Positions 26,942 to 35,389 of a DNA stretch of 64,000 bases are shown one piece after another (position 1 is the stretch's first letter; every line of letters starts with the position of its first letter). A model generated the notes under the pieces. That model saw only the letters and a program-made list of their open reading frames with translations. It was not told where the DNA came from and did not search any database. The translations under genes were made by a program, and so were the position numbers. Origin of the DNA: Kordia jejudonensis. Its GTDB lineage: Bacteria; Bacteroidota; Bacteroidia; Flavobacteriales; Flavobacteriaceae. The stretch covers positions 61,927 through 125,926 of the forward strand of contig NZ_LBMG01000012.1 in NCBI RefSeq assembly GCF_001005315.1, read 5' to 3'.

Positions 26942-28131
26942 TAAAATGTAAAGGCATAGAAAAAAAATATGGAGAAGCAACTATTTTACATGGAGTAGAT
27001 GTTGAAGTTGCATCGAATCAAATCACTGTACTTATAGGTCAGAGTGGAAGTGGTAAAACTACTTTGTTAAAGACATTATCATTAATTGAAAATCCAGATA
27101 ATGGTATAGTAACAATAGAAAATGAAGAATTTCATTTTCCTAATGTTAAACAAAAAATCCGTAAACAGTTTAGATTAAATACACAACAGACCGTTGGAGT
27201 TGTATTTCAAAATTTAGATTTAATTCCACATTGGACAAATAAAAAAAACATTTTGAAACCACTAGGAAAATCTATAAGTATTGGTGATGAAAAAGAACTA
27301 GAATATCTGTTAGGCATTTTTAAAATGAAAGATTTTATTGATAAAATGCCTTATCAATGTAGTAGAGGAGAGCAACAAAGAGTTGCTTTTGTAAGAGCTG
27401 TAATGCTAAAACCTAAATATTTGTTTTTGGATGAAATAACTTCTGCTTTAGATCCAGAATTAATAGCAATACTTTTTAAATATTTAATAGAGCTTAAGAA
27501 TAAAGGAGTAGGAATATTTATCATAACTCATTTTTTATTGTTTGCACAGAATTTGGCAGATAAAATAATATTTATTTCTCAGGGTAAAATAGTTGAGCAA
27601 GGATCAAAAGATATTATGATAAGTCCATCAACAAAAAAACTTCAAGACTTTTTGTTGAGCTTGGGGGGAATAATTTTACAGAATGTAAATCCAAAAGTTG
27701 AAGATGTTTCAAAAGGTGTTTTGGGTATAAATAAAAATTTACTATTAGAGTTTGAGGAGTCAACAGATATAAATAAAAAAATTAGATTGATTTATAGGAT
27801 TTTAGATTATGAATCCTTGGATAAGAATGTAGTGTCTGATGTTTATTATTTTATAATGGATCACTTTTCAGATTTTCAAAAAGATTTAGAGCATTGGTTG
27901 GGAATTAAAAATGATGATGCAAACTATTGGGATGTCTTGGATAGCTATATCAAAGAACGTTTGTCAAATGAAAAGTATCCTATACATAAAAATTGGATTT
28001 ATCTGCTTAGTTACCAAACAATAAGTAATTGGAATAAGCATGATTTAAAGCCTGTACTCAAGGAGTATCTTGCCCCAGAATACCCTATTAATTTTAAAGT
28101 TGCAAATGAAATGTTAAAAGAGTTGATATGA
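26938..28131 (+). CDS. ABC transporter ATPase with unusual C-terminal extension
   Basis: A 397-aa protein. The first 240 residues are a normal polar-amino-acid ABC ATPase: Walker A GQSGSGKTT, Q-loop VVFQNLDLIP, signature CSRGEQQR and Walker B YLFLDEITSALDPE. The family is usually about 240-250 aa. Here about 150 further residues follow, helical, acidic and Trp/Tyr-rich (HWLGIKNDDANYWDVL, YPIHKNWIYLLSYQTI). I do not recognise this extension. It may sense or dock the downstream signalling proteins. It overlaps both neighbours by 4 nt. Confidence 0.85.
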   Translation: MIKCKGIEKKYGEATILHGVDVEVASNQITVLIGQSGSGKTTLLKTLSLIENPDNGIVTIENEEFHFPNVKQKIRKQFRLNTQQTVGVVFQNLDLIPHWTNKKNILKPLGKSISIGDEKELEYLLGIFKMKDFIDKMPYQCSRGEQQRVAFVRAVMLKPKYLFLDEITSALDPELIAILFKYLIELKNKGVGIFIITHFLLFAQNLADKIIFISQGKIVEQGSKDIMISPSTKKLQDFLLSLGGIILQNVNPKVEDVSKGVLGINKNLLLEFEESTDINKKIRLIYRILDYESLDKNVVSDVYYFIMDHFSDFQKDLEHWLGIKNDDANYWDVLDSYIKERLSNEKYPIHKNWIYLLSYQTISNWNKHDLKPVLKEYLAPEYPINFKVANEMLKELI

Positions 28132-28802
28132 GAAAATCCGTTAATAATCAAGATCAATGGGCAAAAGTGCTTTCTGAACTTGAAGAAGAATATGCTAAGC
28201 TTCAATCTTATGATAAAACAATTATAGAGCATCTTGGCGATGTAAGAAATATAAAAGTTTTAGACTACGGAGCAGGACCAGCAGTACTAGCAGACTTGCT
28301 TCAAAATCTAGGTGCTCAAGTAAAAGTATATGACATTAGTAAAGAAATGAGAGAAATCGCAGTAGAAAAACTAGGTAGAGCTGCCGTAATTGATAGAGTA
28401 AATAGTATTCCTAAAAACTATTTTGATATTATTTTATGTAATCTAGTTGTTTGCATAGTTGCAGAAGAAGAAGTATATCAAATAATAAAGAATCTTCGAA
28501 GTAAGATTGCTTCAAACGGTAAAATTTATATAGGCTTTTGTAATCCAAAAATCTATGATATAAAAGAATCAAACCTCGATTATAGATTCCCAATTGGAGA
28601 AGACTACTCATGTAATCATGACTACAAAAAAGTGAAAAAAGAAGGAAATTATGAAATTATAGAAAGGCATAGGTCTATAGAATGGTATACAAAGGTGATG
28701 GAAGATGCAGGTTTAGAAGTGTCTGATGTGTTTTTCACACCAGAATATGAATTGAAAGGGTTTAAAATAAGAGATTTTATAATTTTTGAATTAACAAAAT
28801 GA
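28128..28802 (+). CDS. SAM-dependent methyltransferase (class I, small molecule type)
   Basis: A 224-aa Rossmann-fold methyltransferase. Motif I VLDYGAGPAVLADLL is at about residues 44-58, the acidic end of strand 2 VKVYDISKEM follows, and the motif IV region is FDIILCNLVVCIV. There is no DNA-methyltransferase (D/N)PPY motif, so the substrate is likely a small molecule or protein. The C-terminus has IEWYTKVMEDAGLEVSDVF, typical of Methyltransf_11-type enzymes. It sits between an importer and a purine-type permease with 4-nt overlaps on both sides, which suggests that it modifies the transported compound. Confidence 0.85.
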   Translation: MRKSVNNQDQWAKVLSELEEEYAKLQSYDKTIIEHLGDVRNIKVLDYGAGPAVLADLLQNLGAQVKVYDISKEMREIAVEKLGRAAVIDRVNSIPKNYFDIILCNLVVCIVAEEEVYQIIKNLRSKIASNGKIYIGFCNPKIYDIKESNLDYRFPIGEDYSCNHDYKKVKKEGNYEIIERHRSIEWYTKVMEDAGLEVSDVFFTPEYELKGFKIRDFIIFELTK

Positions 28803-30100
28803 TAAAAAAAATTAGATTATTTTTTGATTTTGAGTATCACAAAACGGACTTTAAAACAGAGATTATTGCTGGATTATCTACTTTTCTGGCAATGTCATAC
28901 ATATTTATAGTTAATCCTGCTATTTTGAGTGAAGGTGGTATTGACAAATCAGCAGCACTATTTGCAACAGTAGTTGTTTCTGCAATAGCAACTATTGTAA
29001 TGGGGCTTTGGGCGAAAAAACCTTTTGCGCTTGCCCCAGGATTAGAAATGAATTCTTATGTGGTTTATTTTTTAATAATAGGTCACGGAACTTCTTGGGA
29101 AGTAGGGTTAGGGGCAGTTTTTTGGTCTGGTATTTTATTTTTAATATTAACTATAACTAAATTCAGGAAAAAAATAATAGAAGCTATTCCAGATTCATTA
29201 AAAATTGGATTGGCAGCATGTGTTGGAGTATTCTTGATTATTATCGCGCTTAAATTAAGTAACATTTTAGTATATGAAGAAACTAATATTAAAACCATTG
29301 GTGAGTTATTCTCTCTAAAATCTGGAGTATTAATTTTAGGTGTCGTTTCAGCTATTACTCTCCATAGATTAAAAATCAAGGGTTTTATACTAATCAGTAT
29401 CGTATTATGCACTTTAATGAGCCATTTGGTTGGTTTGTATGAAGTAAATGATGATGTTATTTCTGTAAATAAGAATATGTTGACCGCTATTGGGGCATTA
29501 GATGTTACAATGATACTAGATACAAAGATGTTATCTGCTGTTATTATATTATTTGTAGTTGATTTTTATGGTAGTATAGCTAAGTTTATTGGACTTACGC
29601 AGAATACTTCTATACTTGATGAAAAGGGAAAATTACCCAATCAAAAAGAAGCGTTATTGGTAGATGGAGTAGCAACAGTTGCGGGTTCGGTAATAGGAAC
29701 TACAAGTATTACAACATTTGTAGAGAGTGGAGTAGGTATCGCGGCTGGAGGAAGAACGGGTTTTACAGCTATAATTTGTGGATTACTCATGCTTTTATTT
29801 ATACCTCTTGCTCCTATTGTGAATTTAGTTCCATTAATTGCTACCACTGGGGCTTTAGCATGGGTAGGAATGAAACTCATGCCTAAAGTTAAACAACTAA
29901 GAAAAATTCCATTCATTGAGAGAGTAACTATATTATTGATGATATTAGTTACTATTATAACTTTTGCTCTTGATAAGGCGATGCTTGTTGGATTCGGTTT
30001 TTATATTATAGCTAATTTAGTTTTTCAAAAAAAATATAAGATAAATATTTACTTGATAGTGTCTGTAATTATCATTATATTGTCTTTATTTCTTACATAA
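28799..30100 (+). CDS. AzgA/PbuG-like purine permease (NCS2 superfamily)
   Basis: A 433-aa membrane protein with about 12 helices. The N-terminus has the AzgA hallmark TEIIAGLSTFLAMSYIFIVN, then FALAPGLEMNSYVV in place of the usual APGMGLNA. Other family segments are IPDSLKIGLAACVGVFL, the FVVDFYGSIAKFIGLTQ segment and the TSITTFVESGVGIAAGGRTG loop. Family members carry adenine, guanine or hypoxanthine by proton symport. It overlaps the methyltransferase by 4 nt and is 1 nt from the kinase-like gene. A second transporter inside the same operon is unusual and hints at a purine-like ligand. Confidence 0.88.
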   Translation: MIKKIRLFFDFEYHKTDFKTEIIAGLSTFLAMSYIFIVNPAILSEGGIDKSAALFATVVVSAIATIVMGLWAKKPFALAPGLEMNSYVVYFLIIGHGTSWEVGLGAVFWSGILFLILTITKFRKKIIEAIPDSLKIGLAACVGVFLIIIALKLSNILVYEETNIKTIGELFSLKSGVLILGVVSAITLHRLKIKGFILISIVLCTLMSHLVGLYEVNDDVISVNKNMLTAIGALDVTMILDTKMLSAVIILFVVDFYGSIAKFIGLTQNTSILDEKGKLPNQKEALLVDGVATVAGSVIGTTSITTFVESGVGIAAGGRTGFTAIICGLLMLLFIPLAPIVNLVPLIATTGALAWVGMKLMPKVKQLRKIPFIERVTILLMILVTIITFALDKAMLVGFGFYIIANLVFQKKYKINIYLIVSVIIIILSLFLT

Positions 30101-30101
30101 A

Positions 30102-32117
30102 ATGACGAAAAAATATTTAAATGTTAATGAGTCTATACTTTGGGATAACTTAAAAAGATCTGCTAATTTATATCTAAGAGAAATTGCTAAGTTTAAGGGG
30201 CAAGAAAGATTAGATAAATTTGACCCATTAAAATATCCTGTTGAGATTGAAAAACTTCTAGTAGTTTTAGGTAAAAATTTCTTTAAAATTTTCTTTTTTG
30301 AAGCAATCAAAAATAAAAGGACGCATAATTCAATAATTAAAGAAATTGAAGAATTCAAATTTTATTTTTGGCCAGGTTATACGACTTTAGCTGATGACCG
30401 AATATTTATTACAGGAGAAAAAAAAGAAAAAAATCAAAAATATTTTACAGGAATTGGTAATTATTCAATTAAAATTCAGGACAAATATTTTAGCAATGAT
30501 TATGGGGAACAACAAAAATTAGAGATAAAGTTTAAACGAGAGTTAGAATTTTATTTTAATGATTCTTTCTATACAAAAAATGAAAAAAGTGGATTTAATG
30601 ATGATGTAAAGAAAAGCTTGACTCTTTTTAAAACATACAAAAATAGATTTTGGGTGTATGATATTCCAAGTTCTTATGCATTTGATGCAGTTTTGAATAA
30701 GTTTTATATCGATGAAGATAGAATACCATATTCAGTTCCATCTACACATTATTGGAAATCGTCTCAAATTGTTATAAACAAATACGGAAAAGAAGTCTAC
30801 ATGCCAATGCCTTTAACTACTGATGGCTCGGAATTGAGAATATTAAGTGTGTCAATTGCTAATAAGAATGGGGGTAAGGTTGGAAAAAATAGATATTTTA
30901 TTTCAATAAAAAAGAAACAAATTGAAAAAATAGGAGAGCAAATAGCATACTATTTATCTAGGCGAAGACTACCAGTTCTGTTTCAGAATAATCACAGACT
31001 AGCATATCTAGATTGGCCTCATTTTAGTAAAAAAAAGGAAGGAAGAGAGCTGTTAATTCAGCAAAATTTAGGTTTACAAGCGTATTCTTATTGGATTGCT
31101 AATACGCTAAAAATGCCTAATAAAATAAAAAATAAAATAGTAGCAAATACGTGTAAATATTTTAATGACTTTAACCTTCATCAAATTTCTGAAAGGATAA
31201 AAAATGTTGATATTGAATCTTTAAATTTAAAAGAGTCGTTATCAAATCATTATTTTAAATATTGGGAGACAATATTTCTAGAGAGTTTTTCTGATAAAAT
31301 GGATTTAGGAAGTGTAATGTTCTTGACATCTCATAGATATGACTCAGAATTTCTCATGAAATGTTCGAATTGGTTAAGATGGGTGTATAATGAATTACGT
31401 ATTTTAGAGGCTACTGCAAAAGAAGGAGTGAAGGTCAAAGATCAGGAATTTAAAGATTTCAAACATGATCTAGATACAATAATATCTGCTCAGAACTATT
31501 TTGTCAATGACATTTTAAGTGAAGATCTCTCAGAGAATAAACTTGAAACATTAAGGTATTATACATCTAGTATAAGGGGGCTTATGAAGTTGAAAGGAAC
31601 AGGTTATTTAATAAAGTCTCAAAAAATTGATGTTTTAGAAGAAATTCAATTAACAATTGATTATTTCAAATTAATTTGTAAAGATATACATCGATTTAAT
31701 CTAACCTTTAGACTTAGTTTAGAGGAAGATCGTTTTAGAAATTATGAGAATTTATCATTTTTAAAACGTGAAGAGTTTAAAGCTACTTCTCGCGGAGATA
31801 AAATTGTATTTCGATTAATATTAAAAGATATGATAGAAAACTTAATTAAACATTCAAACACCTTGTACCCAAAATGTGAAATTAAGTTAGAAAAGGCAGA
31901 AAAAAATATTGTAATAGTCTTTTTAAATACTAAGTGGCCAGATGTGAAAATCTTGGCAAATATGAGAAATAACTCTTTTGAAGAGGGGAAAAGAGGGTGG
32001 AGAAGAATCGTTGAATTATGCGAAACAACTAATTTTGAATTAGAGACACCTGAAAATATTGAGCATAAAGTATATAATGATTTTTTCTGGATAAAATTAA
32101 AACTACCGCTATTATGA
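30102..32117 (+). CDS. Degenerate histidine-kinase-like protein
   Basis: A 671-aa cytoplasmic protein. The N-terminal two thirds are not recognised. Residues about 230-290 have a GAF-like ending (LRILSVSIANKN...KQIEKIGEQIAYYL). A dimerisation helix with a candidate phospho-His lies near residue 453 (FKDFKHDLDTII). The C-terminus resembles a kinase ATPase, with an N-box-like DMIENLIKHSN near 575 and a G2-like GKRGWRRIVELCE near 628. The DxGxG box that binds ATP is missing: the expected site reads VFLNTKWPDVKIL. It may be a pseudokinase or a phosphatase/scaffold. It overlaps its receiver partner by 4 nt. Confidence 0.6.
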   Translation: MTKKYLNVNESILWDNLKRSANLYLREIAKFKGQERLDKFDPLKYPVEIEKLLVVLGKNFFKIFFFEAIKNKRTHNSIIKEIEEFKFYFWPGYTTLADDRIFITGEKKEKNQKYFTGIGNYSIKIQDKYFSNDYGEQQKLEIKFKRELEFYFNDSFYTKNEKSGFNDDVKKSLTLFKTYKNRFWVYDIPSSYAFDAVLNKFYIDEDRIPYSVPSTHYWKSSQIVINKYGKEVYMPMPLTTDGSELRILSVSIANKNGGKVGKNRYFISIKKKQIEKIGEQIAYYLSRRRLPVLFQNNHRLAYLDWPHFSKKKEGRELLIQQNLGLQAYSYWIANTLKMPNKIKNKIVANTCKYFNDFNLHQISERIKNVDIESLNLKESLSNHYFKYWETIFLESFSDKMDLGSVMFLTSHRYDSEFLMKCSNWLRWVYNELRILEATAKEGVKVKDQEFKDFKHDLDTIISAQNYFVNDILSEDLSENKLETLRYYTSSIRGLMKLKGTGYLIKSQKIDVLEEIQLTIDYFKLICKDIHRFNLTFRLSLEEDRFRNYENLSFLKREEFKATSRGDKIVFRLILKDMIENLIKHSNTLYPKCEIKLEKAEKNIVIVFLNTKWPDVKILANMRNNSFEEGKRGWRRIVELCETTNFELETPENIEHKVYNDFFWIKLKLPLL

Positions 32118-33532
32118 TAAATGTATTTATAGTTGATGATGAATTCAGTTTGTTTATTCAAGAAAAAATTATTAATGCGAATGGTTCTATTCTAAATAAT
32201 AGATGCCATTTCTTTAGGTATAAATTTGCTATAAAAATACCCGAATCTAAAAGAGGTGAGGGGTATGCTGATAAAGATATTGCAATTAATAATATACATA
32301 AAATACCTACTTTAGACTTAGCTATTTTAGATATTCATTTTTCAGGAGAGTATGAAACAGATGAAGCAAATGAAATTGTAATACAATTAATAAATGCATT
32401 AGATCAGCATCATCCCGATTGTCAAATTATTATAATGTCAAAATATAGGAATCACCCAGATTTTACCAAGGAGTTTGCGATAAAAGGATTACCCAATAGA
32501 ACATTTTTAGCAGTGTCAAAAGAAGTTGGGGAAGTTAAGGGTGACGAATATAGAGAGGTTTTTATGACAGCTTTATCAAACTGGAGGCATAAAATTTTTG
32601 CAAGGATTTCTGATTTCAATATTAAGTCAGAAATCCTAAAAGTAACAAATAAGACTATTGATAAAGAAAAAATATTAAATAGAGATAAAGAAGATTTTCT
32701 GTTTTTTTCAGATGAAACAGAAAGTATTGTCAAATCATTTGTATATATACCAAAAATACAAACATCAACAGAAAATTACAAGAATATAAAGCCAGGTGAA
32801 TTATTTCGAGAATACTTTATTCACTATTATGATTCATTCATATCTGATGTAAATGCTGAACGATACATAAATATTCTATCAAGGATAATAATTAATGACT
32901 ATTCGTGGGCTCATAACAAACGATTATTTCAAGAAGCAAATTCTCAAAGAAGTATAAATAAAGAATTTGAAAAAGAATTTTCTATATACTTTGAAAATAA
33001 TGACTTCATTAGGAACCAAATTGGATTTCCTCCATATACTAATATTGTAAGTAGTTTTAATTATGCAAAAAATAGATTTGGAAATATTGAACAAGAAGTA
33101 TTAAAAGAATTTGAGAAAATTATAGAAAAGAGAATATTATGTTTTTATCTTTTCTTTAGTTTGCATTTGTCATTAAAACAAATTTATAATTATTTATTAA
33201 TGTTATCTTTCGAAGAGACAGATGCAGATAAATCAAGACAGTTATATTCACAAGTATTACTTATTAAAGGGTATGACAGTCGTTCTATTAAAAAAATGGA
33301 TGGACAAGAAGACTATAGAAATAAAAAAATAAAAACAGTACTTTATCAGTATACATCTTATGAAATAGAGTTGATGATAAAAATCTCACACGGTATTTTG
33401 GATCTTTACAATAAAGAAAAGTTAGTATCCAATGAAGTAGCGAAAATTAGATTTGAGCAAATTTTACGATTTTGTAAGGTAATTTTGGAAGAGATAAAGC
33501 CATGGACTAAAGGTAACTTTAATAAAAATTAA
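32114..33532 (+). CDS. Receiver-domain protein with long unknown output region
   Basis: A 472-aa protein. Residues 1-140 form a response-regulator receiver with all canonical positions: D8/D9 (VDDE), phospho-acceptor D73 (LAILDIHFSGE), S109 (IIIMSKYR) and K136 (AVSKE). The following 330 residues are helical, rich in Lys, Glu, Tyr and Phe, and match no output domain I know: no HTH, GGDEF, EAL or AAA+. It ends the seven-gene operon. The kinase-like neighbour is presumably its partner, but the output is unknown, so DNA binding, RNA binding or protein binding are all open. Confidence 0.7.
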   Translation: MINVFIVDDEFSLFIQEKIINANGSILNNRCHFFRYKFAIKIPESKRGEGYADKDIAINNIHKIPTLDLAILDIHFSGEYETDEANEIVIQLINALDQHHPDCQIIIMSKYRNHPDFTKEFAIKGLPNRTFLAVSKEVGEVKGDEYREVFMTALSNWRHKIFARISDFNIKSEILKVTNKTIDKEKILNRDKEDFLFFSDETESIVKSFVYIPKIQTSTENYKNIKPGELFREYFIHYYDSFISDVNAERYINILSRIIINDYSWAHNKRLFQEANSQRSINKEFEKEFSIYFENNDFIRNQIGFPPYTNIVSSFNYAKNRFGNIEQEVLKEFEKIIEKRILCFYLFFSLHLSLKQIYNYLLMLSFEETDADKSRQLYSQVLLIKGYDSRSIKKMDGQEDYRNKKIKTVLYQYTSYEIELMIKISHGILDLYNKEKLVSNEVAKIRFEQILRFCKVILEEIKPWTKGNFNKN

Positions 33533-33621
33533 AAGTAGTTTTTGATTATTGTATGAATAACTTTTTTTAAAACTAAAAGTCTGAAAAACAATTATTTATG
33601 GTAATTTAACTTAATTTTTTC

Positions 33622-33652
33622 TTTGTACTATTATTAACCAAAATAGTACAAA
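33622..33652. promoter_or_regulatory. Operator candidate before the desaturase gene
   Basis: TTTGTACTA and TAGTACAAA are perfect 9-bp arms with centres 22 bp apart (two helical turns). The repeat ends 2 bp before the desaturase ATG, so a bound dimeric regulator would cover the leader or start site. No TetR- or MarR-type gene is present in the island to match it. Confidence 0.5.
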
Positions 33653-33654
33653 AG

Positions 33655-34893
33655 ATGAAAACAAAATCAACTACTATCGATGGGCAAAAAGTGGACGCAG
33701 ACGTAGATGTCCGCGTTACAATGTCCAAATTGCCAAAATTTTTACAATGGTTTTTAACATGGCTTACTGGTAAAGCACCAGAAGAAGAAAAACCCTTATG
33801 GAGACGCTCTAACTTGTCACACCTATTTACAGCTTATATATGGTTGATGCTAGGTATTTCTCTAAGTATTCTAGCACAAACATTAGAATATTATTGGTTA
33901 CTTCCAGTTGGATGGCTTTTTACTGTATCGGGAGCTAGAAAACTTATTACTACAATTAATCATTATTGTGTACATGGCGACTTTTTACCTAAGAAGGTAC
34001 GCAAACGCTTTGGTTGGCTGCATAAATACATTGCAGACTTTAACAGTTCCATTCTGTTTTTACAAGATATCAAATCATATACGAATGAACATTTAACTCA
34101 TCATGATATAAAAGTCGTTGCTTCAATTGACGATCCAGACATGGAGTTTATGTGGCAACTGGGATTTAAAACAGGAATGCACAAAGGAAAACTGTGGAGA
34201 GTATTAATTGTGAACTTACTATATCCTTTTTCAAAATTACATAGATTATTTTTTATAGCCAGATTCAGAATAACATTTTTCAACTCCAACTGGTTTAGAG
34301 CTTTTGTTCAGCTACTTACAATTTCATTTTTGTTTTTAGTTGGATACTATACTTCTGTAACTGTAGTTGTTGTAGCAGTAGTATTTCCAATGACATATTT
34401 ATACCATGTTGCTTCATTATTACAATTTGCTAGTGAGCACTTATGGCTTAACGATGTAGAAGGAAATGGGCAGCTGAAAAAAGGAGGAAATCATAAAAAT
34501 TTGGTCTCTAGGTCTAAAAGAATTACCAACGCGAGGTTTTGTGGAGAAGCTTTAATTCTCTCTGATGCAGATACTATCTTCGTTAAGGTTTTAAAAGTAA
34601 TGTATTGGAGTATTAAAATGTTATTCATTCATCTGCCGATTCGATTATTTGTTTTAAGTGGTGATTTAGTCGTTCATGATTGGCATCATCGATGTGGATT
34701 TGACGCAGATTGGGCAAATGCATTTTATGCGCGCACATTAAAGTCATTAGAGCTTAAGAATACTAGCCATCCATTAACTGAAGTTTGGGGCTTGGCTAAT
34801 GCTTTAGACTTAGTATTTGAAAGTTTATCTAATATGCCAAAAATTAATCCTAGTTTTATTAAGAATGATCCAGACGCAGTTTTGGGTATGTGA
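33655..34893 (+). CDS. Membrane fatty-acid desaturase/hydroxylase family protein
   Basis: A 412-aa integral membrane di-iron enzyme. The three histidine boxes are present: HYCVHGD (about 103-109), HLTHHD (about 146-151) and HDWHHR (about 341-346). Extra conserved His occurs in QFASEHLW (about 260). Hydrophobic helices lie near 62-95 and 215-255. Enzymes of this family introduce double bonds or hydroxyls into acyl chains or related lipids using O2. It is first in a cassette with DUF2000 and a reductase and lies behind a perfect inverted repeat. Confidence 0.85.
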   Translation: MKTKSTTIDGQKVDADVDVRVTMSKLPKFLQWFLTWLTGKAPEEEKPLWRRSNLSHLFTAYIWLMLGISLSILAQTLEYYWLLPVGWLFTVSGARKLITTINHYCVHGDFLPKKVRKRFGWLHKYIADFNSSILFLQDIKSYTNEHLTHHDIKVVASIDDPDMEFMWQLGFKTGMHKGKLWRVLIVNLLYPFSKLHRLFFIARFRITFFNSNWFRAFVQLLTISFLFLVGYYTSVTVVVVAVVFPMTYLYHVASLLQFASEHLWLNDVEGNGQLKKGGNHKNLVSRSKRITNARFCGEALILSDADTIFVKVLKVMYWSIKMLFIHLPIRLFVLSGDLVVHDWHHRCGFDADWANAFYARTLKSLELKNTSHPLTEVWGLANALDLVFESLSNMPKINPSFIKNDPDAVLGM

Positions 34894-34904
34894 AAACTCT
34901 TTAT

Positions 34905-34929
34905 GGTAGGTAGTACTAGGCTGCCTACC
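34905..34929 (+). terminator. Hairpin between the desaturase and DUF2000 genes
   Basis: GGTAGGTAG pairs with CTGCCTACC (9 bp, one G-T wobble) around a 7-nt loop, followed by GCTTTAATCTTT. It is a weak or partial terminator, or an mRNA-stabilising hairpin. Confidence 0.5.
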
Positions 34930-34953
34930 GCTTTAATCTTTAAATAAATAATT

Positions 34954-35385
34954 ATGTCAATGTATAGTAACAACAACAAGAAATTCGTAGTAGTACTCAA
35001 TAAAAAAATTGAGATGCCTAAATTAATCAATGCAGTAGGTCATATAACTGCTGGTTTGGTAAGCTTAATTCCTGACAAAGCTGAAATGAAGTTTATAAAG
35101 TATGAAAATGGTAGTGGAGGACTGCATCCAGCAATTAGTGAATATCCTTATATTGTACTAAAAGCTAAGAATGGTAATCAAATTAGGAGCCTCAGATTTG
35201 CCGCTCAAGAATTAGGAATTCTTACAAATGATTTTGTTGATACAATGATTGGGATTTCCGCAGAAGCTCAGTTAAATCAAACAATAGCTAAAAAAGATGA
35301 AGAATTGGATTATTGGGCATTAGTAATGTTTGGAGATGCTAATGATATAAACCCTTTGACAAAGAAATTTTCACTTTTTAAATAA
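34954..35385 (+). CDS. DUF2000 family protein
   Basis: A 143-aa cytoplasmic protein. The opening KKFVVVLNKKIEMPKLINAV and the following GHITAGL are the DUF2000 pattern. The fold is related to archaeal-type peptidyl-tRNA hydrolase, but no activity is established for the family. It lies 4 nt before the reductase gene, so the two are probably co-translated and may act on the same substrate as the desaturase. Confidence 0.72.
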   Translation: MSMYSNNNKKFVVVLNKKIEMPKLINAVGHITAGLVSLIPDKAEMKFIKYENGSGGLHPAISEYPYIVLKAKNGNQIRSLRFAAQELGILTNDFVDTMIGISAEAQLNQTIAKKDEELDYWALVMFGDANDINPLTKKFSLFK

Positions 35386-35389
35386 AATT

